Made by a program: the position numbers and the translations under genes. Shown here piece after piece: positions 27,001 through 33,152 of a stretch of 33,152 nucleotides of DNA. This stretch comes from Dipetalonema caudispina (Eukaryota; Nematoda; Chromadorea; Rhabditida; Onchocercidae), in assembly GCA_013365325.1 (NCBI GenBank), contig JABVXV010000503.1, positions 1 to 33,152 on the forward strand, read 5' to 3'. Every line of letters begins with the position of its first letter. The stretch's first letter is position 1. The notes under the pieces are model-generated. The model was not told the DNA's origin. It made no database searches and saw nothing but the letters and a program-made list of their open reading frames with translations.

Positions 27001-27913
27001 GTACATCCAGTTGATAATTTCAGTTTATCTCATCCAGTGATAAGGAAATGGAAATGAAACTATCATTTGATAAGTACTTTGCAGATTACACATGCGACTA
27101 CTTTGCAGATGAAATTATTTCGGCTTAATATGTCAGTTACTCAAAAACGTGAAATAACATGGATACTTAGTAACATTGCGGCTGGTTCACACCGACAAAT
27201 TGATTTGCTCTTTGAAACGAATAATGTTGTCGAAACACTTATCGATGCATTCGATTGCGACGATCATCGCATTCGCAAAGTATTTCTCTCATTCTATCTC
27301 TATTCAACATTTCGTCTTTCTTTTAAAGTCCCGCGAAATTTCCTTTTTAATTTGGGGTGTATTTCAGGAAGTAGGCTGGACAGTGACAAATGCCCTGACA
27401 GGTGCCAGTTTGAATCGATCACGTTGGTTATGTGGAAGTAATGTACTTAGCTTGGTACCACAACTACTTAATTTGCATCCTGAGAGTGATTTGATAGATC
27501 GAACTCTCTATGCTATTGAACTGTTGATCACAAAGCGAAACAGCTGTATTTTTGTACTTGAAAATTATCAAATCATCCAAACTATACATCAAATTGTTCA
27601 AAGCCAAAACAATCAATTTGATGCTGTCATTAAGGTTTGCACCATTTAAGTTGGCCTAATAAAAGTAAATTACTAGTGAATTTAGTTTCTGAAGAGCAAT
27701 GTTCGGGAAACAGCAACTGTAATGAATAATTAATAACATTTATAATACACGCAAACATATGCAACGTGGATAAAAGAATCGAAATCACGAACTTCATATG
27801 ACTTCAGTTTTTTTCGAAATAACTTTTAGGCACGAGCAAGAAGAATACTAAATAAAGAAAGCGATTATAAAGCACATCAGATTCCAGCGAGAACATATGT
27901 ATTGGTCCGTTGA
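24027..27913 (+). CDS. Importin-alpha-like ARM-repeat protein without an IBB domain, 10 exons
   Basis: Exons are 24027-24149, 24935-25009, 25288-25407, 25592-25705, 25906-26043, 26210-26329, 26553-26714, 27109-27279, 27368-27634 and 27830-27913. They encode 457 residues, against roughly 520-540 for typical importin-alpha. Importin-alpha binds nuclear localisation signals along a groove of Trp/Asn pairs. Those pairs are visible: Trp87/Asn91, Trp129/Asn133 (with Asp137), Trp174/Gln178, Trp216/Tyr220, Arg259/Asn263, Trp302/Asn306 and Trp345/Asn349. The Arg/Asn and Trp/Tyr positions follow the normal family pattern; Gln178 replaces the usual Asn of ARM4. Residues 42-66 (YFRRLLVRN, then a Pro run) match the first ARM repeat. 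No Arg/Lys-rich IBB precedes it, and the frame upstream of ATG 24027 has a stop. All nine introns are phase 0. The junctions at 25592 (acceptor TTTCTAAG) and 26714 (donor GTTCCT) are the weakest, chosen because they keep both frame and repeat alignment. Cargo and expression are unknown. Confidence 0.87.
27075..27110 (+). other. Tandem duplicated 3' splice sites before importin exon 8
   Basis: The 12-mer TACTTTGCAGAT occurs at 27075-27086 and again at 27099-27110, 24 nt apart. Both end in a usable AG. The downstream site gives the exon start at 27109 used in the gene model. The upstream one would add eight in-frame codons (ITHATTLQ) between ARM6 and ARM7 without a stop. Confidence 0.7.
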
Positions 27914-28600
27914 AAATGTTGGCCAACCTTTCAAAACAAGACGAAAAAAGATACTCGAAAAAAGCCAATTATTTACTTGATGAGATTGATACCCTGAATG
28001 AAATTAGTTCACTTCCATTAACTTCCTTCTAAATTTTGATAAACTTCTCCGGTATCTTCATTTTAATCAAAGAAACAACGATTAAAAATTAGTGATAAAA
28101 CAAAATGGGCAATGACACAATCAATGAGTTGGAAGCAATTTGGAAAAGGAAAATTTCCTGAAAAGTTTGAATTCAAAATAAGACAAATAATTGGATCATT
28201 TAAAAGTTATTCAAAGTTTTCCAATTCAATTTCTTTTTTTTCACCCTTTTTAAATTAAACCGTTCGATTGCAATATATCATTTGGATGAAAAATATATGT
28301 TTCAAAATCTTATAGTAAGAATAATTATTTAAATTTAATAACAAATTTTTGTCATATAATCTTATGCAATAAATAGCATCTAAATATATATTTAATCATT
28401 GAAATTGTGTTGTATAATATTACTAATTTGAAAGATACGGATCTGTTCAGTAGTAGCATATCGAACTTTGCTTGTGATTAATTGTGACAGTTAGAAAGCA
28501 CTGAAGTGTTCGTCATTTGAACGAGAACAATTGTGAGCATTACTTCTTCTTTCTCGAGTATTTCCCTTGAAAAATCTTTCAAACCAGTGTTTCTACATTT
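27914..28600. other. 3' flank of the importin-like gene
   Basis: Noncoding AT-rich sequence follows the TGA at 27911-27913. The clearest plus-strand AATAAA is at 28369-28374, rather far from the stop. I see no further gene here. Confidence 0.5.
28369..28374 (+). terminator. Candidate polyadenylation signal of the importin-like gene
   Basis: AATAAA on the plus strand lies about 456 nt after the stop. The distance is long for a compact genome, so an unseen variant signal nearer the stop is possible. Confidence 0.3.
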
Positions 28601-28631
28601 TATCAGTTGGTTCATCAATCTCATTCCTCAA

Positions 28632-28693
28632 ATGTCACTCCCAGTAAATGTTATCATCTCCTTATCTCTTTTAACCACTTTATTCATTGGTTG
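28632..28693 (+). CDS. Possible signal-peptide exon (candidate first exon of the PAN/TSP1 gene)
   Basis: A TTTTATCAG acceptor ending at 28606 is followed 25 nt later by an ATG that opens MSLPVNVIISLSLLTTLFIG, a good signal-peptide or membrane-anchor sequence. A possible donor G|GTATAT follows at 28694 in phase 2. The next exon I trust in this gene, at 30166, starts in phase 0, so at least one linking exon is missing from this model. It could equally be a chance frame, or the longer 74-codon frame from 28533. Confidence 0.25.
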
Positions 28694-28770
28694 GTATATT
28701 TATACCCACTTTATTACTAGATTAAAATTACATTATTATCTTAGTAATTATATATAAACAACTTAATTAG

Positions 28771-28773
28771 TTA

Positions 28774-28871
<98 letters not shown>

Positions 28872-28874
28872 TAA
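28771..28874. repeat. TA microsatellite inside a 104-bp palindrome
   Basis: A long TA dinucleotide run is flanked by TTATAACTA on the left and its exact reverse complement TAGTTATAA on the right. The whole block is therefore one perfect inverted repeat that could extrude a cruciform. Confidence 0.93.
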
Positions 28875-30165
28875 TAATGAATTTTGGACATTATCTGTTA
28901 CAGTTAAGTATATCTAATTAGAATAGATAGTTTCCAAAAAAAAAAAAAAAAATTGTTATTAAAACGGTAATATTTAATAGATACACACATCTTTATGCTG
29001 TGAAATTCAACTAATTATATTACTTCATTTCTATAAACATAATTATACGGCATAATAATTATTTGTGCTATAATATGATTAATTAAAATATGCAATATAT
29101 AAGTGAATAATTGCAGATTTGATTTTAATACATCTGTGTTGCTATGGTAAATGGCACACAGATATACACACATACAGATAGACGGATATACATATCATAC
29201 ATTTTTATACATAAAAAAGTAAAAATGCTACTGATTTGATATTTATCGAATTCAAGTTATTCTAATCATTCAAGTTGCTATTGCAACAATATCTATTCAA
29301 CATACAATTTACATTTATAAGTGCTAATTTTGATATTTTTTATTTGTTAATTAATTAATGGTACTGATATCAAAATTTATGAAGTAATAGTACCAGTATC
29401 AAGTGTTAAAGAAATATTCCTCTTTTTCCATTACAAATACAGAAGAATTAATTATTTGCATTATATGATAAATTAGATTGCATTTGAAAAGTTTATTTAA
29501 GAAACATAAATGGCACGTTTTAAAAATTTAAATTTGCGAAACTCTTTTCGAAATCCTTAAAAGCAACTCTTGCTGCAAATTAATTATTAGTATTGGCTAA
29601 TTCGTCTTATTTTCGCTACAACAAATAACTTTGACTAATATTTTTTTTAAAAATAAAAAAATGAAAATAAATGTTTCGTATTTTATAGTAAAGAATGATA
29701 ATTTTAATGAGCAAAATTATAGAAGCCGACGAAAAATACCAATGGAAAAAAATACCAAATAATCATTCGTTGAAAAATCCGACAAATTTATTGATGAAAT
29801 TTAGGAAACGGCAGGTGAATTAATTCAATGAATTAAAATTAATATACATGTGACTCACCATATTTTATAAAGTTTTCAAAGAACGACTCAATTCTGCATG
29901 AAAATCTTTCCAAGTTTTCTATATAGCTTCCGGATAGAATGCTAAAATATTTCGCCATTAAGCGGAATGCATTTTCCGGTTTTTCTTGCTAGATCTGCAA
30001 TCTTATGAAAAATAAATTGGAAAAATATTCATACAGTTCTTGGATTTGACCGTTTATTTTAATCGATCCAATGTTTAGATTAGCAGTAATACCCTGAATG
30101 AATTATCCAACTTAATGCGACAAAACTGATAGCAAAACAGGAAAAAACTTCATGAACTTTTTCAG
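28875..30165. other. Region without supported exons upstream of the PAN-like exon
   Basis: AT-rich sequence with A and T runs. If 28632-28693 is the first exon of the PAN/TSP1 gene, this is its large first intron, or introns with an undetected linking exon. Otherwise it is promoter and 5' flank. I found no frame here that carries family signal. Confidence 0.45.
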
Positions 30166-33152
30166 ACTGAATTATTATGCAGTCGATCACATAATAATAC
30201 CGCTTATCTTGGTACTAAACCATTCTTTTCCATAGCGGTTAGTACCATTCGTCAATGCCGTGACACTTGTCTGGAACTATATCCGTATTGTGTAGCTGGT
30301 AACTTTACCGATTTCTAGGATTTGCAACTTAAACATATTTAGTATATTTGATAATTATTGATGTCAAATTTTTACAGCAGTTTTGAAACGATAAATTGGG
30401 CTTACCATAAATAGTTACTTTTTTAATATAATACTTAACTGAGCATGAATTAAAATTTCAGCAATATTCTATAAATTATCCACTCTCAATAATCCATTAT
30501 GCTATCTTTTCAATAAAAGCAGCATTCATAAAGATGTTAGTTGTAATTTGCATTATCTTTTTTTACAATCTATTTTTGTGAAATTAACATTTCTACAAAA
30601 CAAAGACTATGTTGTTTGTTTAGGTTATATTGTATCCTGAAAAGCCATTAGCCGAATATGATATCATTAATATTATTGAGATTGTTACCGACTGTCATGA
30701 ATTTGATGCTGTACCACCACTTTCGGATACTTTTACAACATCATCGGATAAAGTTTCCCGAAATAGAAGAGGTTCGTTTACGATAAGTATGCATAGATAT
30801 GCATAATTAGTTGAAAACACTTTTTGATACGTGTTTTTTTCTGTTGCTTATTTCTATAATTTTTTTCTCTCAAATATTTTTTAGTGATATGATATATAAC
30901 TATATGATATGAACTAATTTTAGCAACAAACTTTGGTAATCCTATCAAACGTACTGGTTCATGGACTCGATGGACAAAATGTCACAATAATACGAGTGAG
31001 GAACTTTTGCTATCAATTTGTTATTTCTTTTTAAATGTGCAATATTTATGTTTTATTTATAAATAAATTGTCAGGAAGTTATAGTAGATAAAGCTCATAA
31101 AATAAAAAAAATCGTATAATAAAATTAGAATTTTTTCATAAATTGTTTCAAAATTCATCTTTTCATCTTTTGATTTTGTAAGTATGAAATAACGGTTGAT
31201 TAATTTGCTGTTAAATTCGGAAAATATAAAAAAAAGCAAATTATATGTGTGTGTGTATCATCATGCTTTGGTATTATTCTCCACAACTATTTTCAGAATA
31301 TCAGATCCGATCACAACCATGCGAATATGGTCGAATAATTCAAAAACGGCAATGTTCCAATAAATCATCCATTGAAATCTCACCTGTCTTATATCCATCA
31401 CCATTTCAACCATATCCACCACAACCATACGAACATCCCGATGACAAATCGTCAGAACTTTAGCTATTGCATCTTTACTTACACTTGAGGAAAGATCATT
31501 TGGCTTCTTAATTGATAGATAACCACTCTTGTCATTTAATTCCATCCTCTGAAGAATGCTGAAGAGAAGAAGCAGTGAAATTAAAATTCACAAAATTACG
31601 GGTAATTTTTAGTTATTAAACGTCTTCTTTTTTAAAATAAGCTATATCTTAAGGGTCGAATACGAGCGCCGATTAGCAGAACATATGAAACAATTGCAAA
31701 GGTCACGACAACATTGTTGCAAGCGGCAAGAATGGTATCGTAAACACGTACGTGTGTTCTTAATATATCCTTGATTTATACTTAAATCACATCAATAAAT
31801 GCCCGAAGTGCAGCTGTACTTAATGTACTGCAACTGCTGATACGAATGGAACCGTTTTGGTGTACTAATTTTTTTCAGGTAGGCAAAAATTATATTGCCT
31901 TTTGCCGTCATTCCTGTCTATCATCTGATTCACTGGAGAAAGAGCAAGATTCTGTAAAACTATCGCACAACCAACAACAACAGTATGTCGTTCCAGAAGA
32001 GCCTTTGAGTCGGATTCAGGAATACAGGAAAGGAAAAACTGATGAAATCATTATGTTACCCACTCCTGCCCTATTGCTGCCTACAAGTGAAACTAGTGAG
32101 TGGAAAAATGAACAAGAACAAATAGCCGTTAAAACATACTTACCGGGTCTGAATGGTAAAACCAACGCAGATTTACCAGAGGAAGTTCAAACAGCAACCA
32201 GAGATCATCAGAATCATGTGCGAAAATATGAGGAAGAATATTTTCATGATTTGCAATCTCAACTGGACAAAACTATTAAGGAAACTACCAAGCCCATTTT
32301 ACATAATAATGAGGAAGAGGAGACACATCAGCCAGTTATCTCTCAGGATTATCATGGACATGAAGAGCATGATGATTATTATCAACAACATCAGCAACGA
32401 ATAGAAAATTATCCTCAACAAGGTGAATTTCAGAATGAACATAGTACTTTTGAAGAAGAGTATTATCCGAAAAATAACAAAAATCAAGAAGGAGTTCCTT
32501 CGGGAAATGATGATGCAGGAGAATCTGAATTTGATGGAACTGACTATGGATATGACTATGATAGTCAAGAAGAAACTCCAGTTACTGTTAATCAAAAACA
32601 GATTCCCGTGCAAGAAACAACCAGTAATCAATTCCCATACCAGACATATCCTTATAACAGTCGTGATGAGACATTTTCAACAACATTATTGCCAATGACC
32701 CAAGGTGAGGACGAACAACATTACCTTACTGGCTCCTCAATCAATGAAGGCTATTACAATCAGCAACAGGAACGATCACAGCATTTGGGAGTACCATCCG
32801 ATGACTTCGATCGTCAGCAACAGGAACAACAGGAGTTCTCTACAGTTCCACCCGAAGACTATCACAGTGAGCAACAAGTACACCCGCAACCGTCTGAATC
32901 CGAACTCGACGAGTACTACCGCCGACGGCAACAACAGGACTTCTCTACAATTCCACCCGAAGACTATCATAGCGAGCAACAAGTACGCCCGCAGCCTTCT
33001 GAATCCGAACTCGACGAATACTACCACCGACAGCAACAACAGGACTTCTCTACAGTTCCATCCGAAGACTATCACCGCGAGCAAGAAGTACACCCACAGC
33101 CTTCTGAATCCGAACTCGACCAATACTACCGCCGACAGCAACAACAGGAGTT
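30166..33152 (+). CDS. Extracellular-type protein: PAN/Apple-like segment, TSP1 repeat, Gln/Glu/Tyr-rich repeat tail; both ends incomplete
   Basis: Exons are 30166-30291, 30624-30771, 30924-30995, 31297-31450, 31654-31747 and 31879 to beyond the window end, giving 622 codons in one frame. The first two exons read like a PAN/Apple module: Cys near the start, STIRQCRDTCLELYPYC, then a Cys after TD. Exon 3 brings the thrombospondin type 1 start SWTRWTKC, and exon 4 continues with RSQPC and KRQC. The usual Cys of the TCG motif in TSP1 is absent. Further Cys follow (HCC in exon 5; FCRHSC in exon 6). From residue about 230 the protein is hydrophilic and rich in Gln, Glu, Asp and Tyr, and ends in 35-residue repeats. 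The last exon is open for 1274 nt. The donor of exon 1 (TGT before GTAGCT) is chosen by phase; GTAACT at 30299 would break the frame. The composition suggests a secreted matrix or surface protein. I do not recognise the ortholog. Confidence 0.78.
32836..33152 (+). repeat. Coding tandem repeat, 105-bp unit, at least three copies
   Basis: Units start with TTCTCTACA at 32836, 32941 and 33046, exactly 105 bp apart, and a fourth begins with the last two bases of the window. Each encodes 35 residues: FSTVPPEDYHSEQQ, then V-x-PQPSESELD, then YY with Arg and a QQQ run. The units differ at only a few bases, many of them synonymous (for example CAC/CAT and GAG/GAA). A degenerate partial unit (VPSDDFDRQQQ) precedes the first. 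The total copy number cannot be known from this window. Confidence 0.95.

Noticed and set aside
27176..27649. 157-codon plus-strand ORF
   Set aside because: It reads the wrong frame in exon 8 and the intron, and only its second part coincides with real exon 9 of the importin-like gene.
32776..33144. 122-codon minus-strand ORF with internal repeats
   Set aside because: It is the antisense of the 105-bp coding repeat, whose sense frame is continuous with the upstream exon.

Overview
The window looks like nuclear DNA of a parasitic nematode, most likely a filarial or other spirurid worm. It is very AT-rich. Its genes are cut into many short exons with TTTTCAG-type acceptors, and three genes have such an acceptor 7-20 nt before the ATG, as in spliced-leader trans-splicing. 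It also holds an aspin-like (pepsin inhibitor-3) gene, a family typical of nematodes. There are no rRNA, tRNA, CRISPR or bacterial features. Single-exon ORF calling misses nearly all the coding content, so I rebuilt the exons by hand from splice signals, reading phase and protein-family similarity. The species is not determined.

Layout. 1-116 is a pure T homopolymer. 691-2111 (-) is a 5-exon gene for a 327-residue zinc-finger protein with a helical, Glu/Gln-rich N-terminal half. 6667-8188 (-) holds three exons of a secreted-type aspin-like gene whose 5' end is unresolved. 10895-15267 (-) and 17905-22906 (-) are two complete head-to-tail copies of an SLC19 (reduced folate / thiamine carrier) gene, each with nine exons in matching phases. 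24027-27913 (+) is a complete 10-exon importin-alpha-like gene that starts directly at the ARM repeats, without an importin-beta-binding (IBB) domain. 30166-33152 (+) is the 5'-incomplete and 3'-truncated part of a large extracellular-type gene with a PAN/Apple-like segment, an atypical thrombospondin type 1 repeat and a long Gln/Glu/Tyr-rich tail that ends in perfect-period 105-bp repeats running off the window.

The genes do not form an obvious pathway. Four genes are on the minus strand (zinc finger, aspin, two carriers) and two on the plus strand (importin, PAN/TSP). The strand switch lies between 22.9 and 24.0 kb, so the second SLC19 copy and the importin gene share a divergent ~1.1-kb 5' region that contains a 42-bp tandem duplication. 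The remaining intergenic DNA is AT-rich, with homopolymers, TG and TA microsatellites and a TA-rich palindrome, and no gene I can support.
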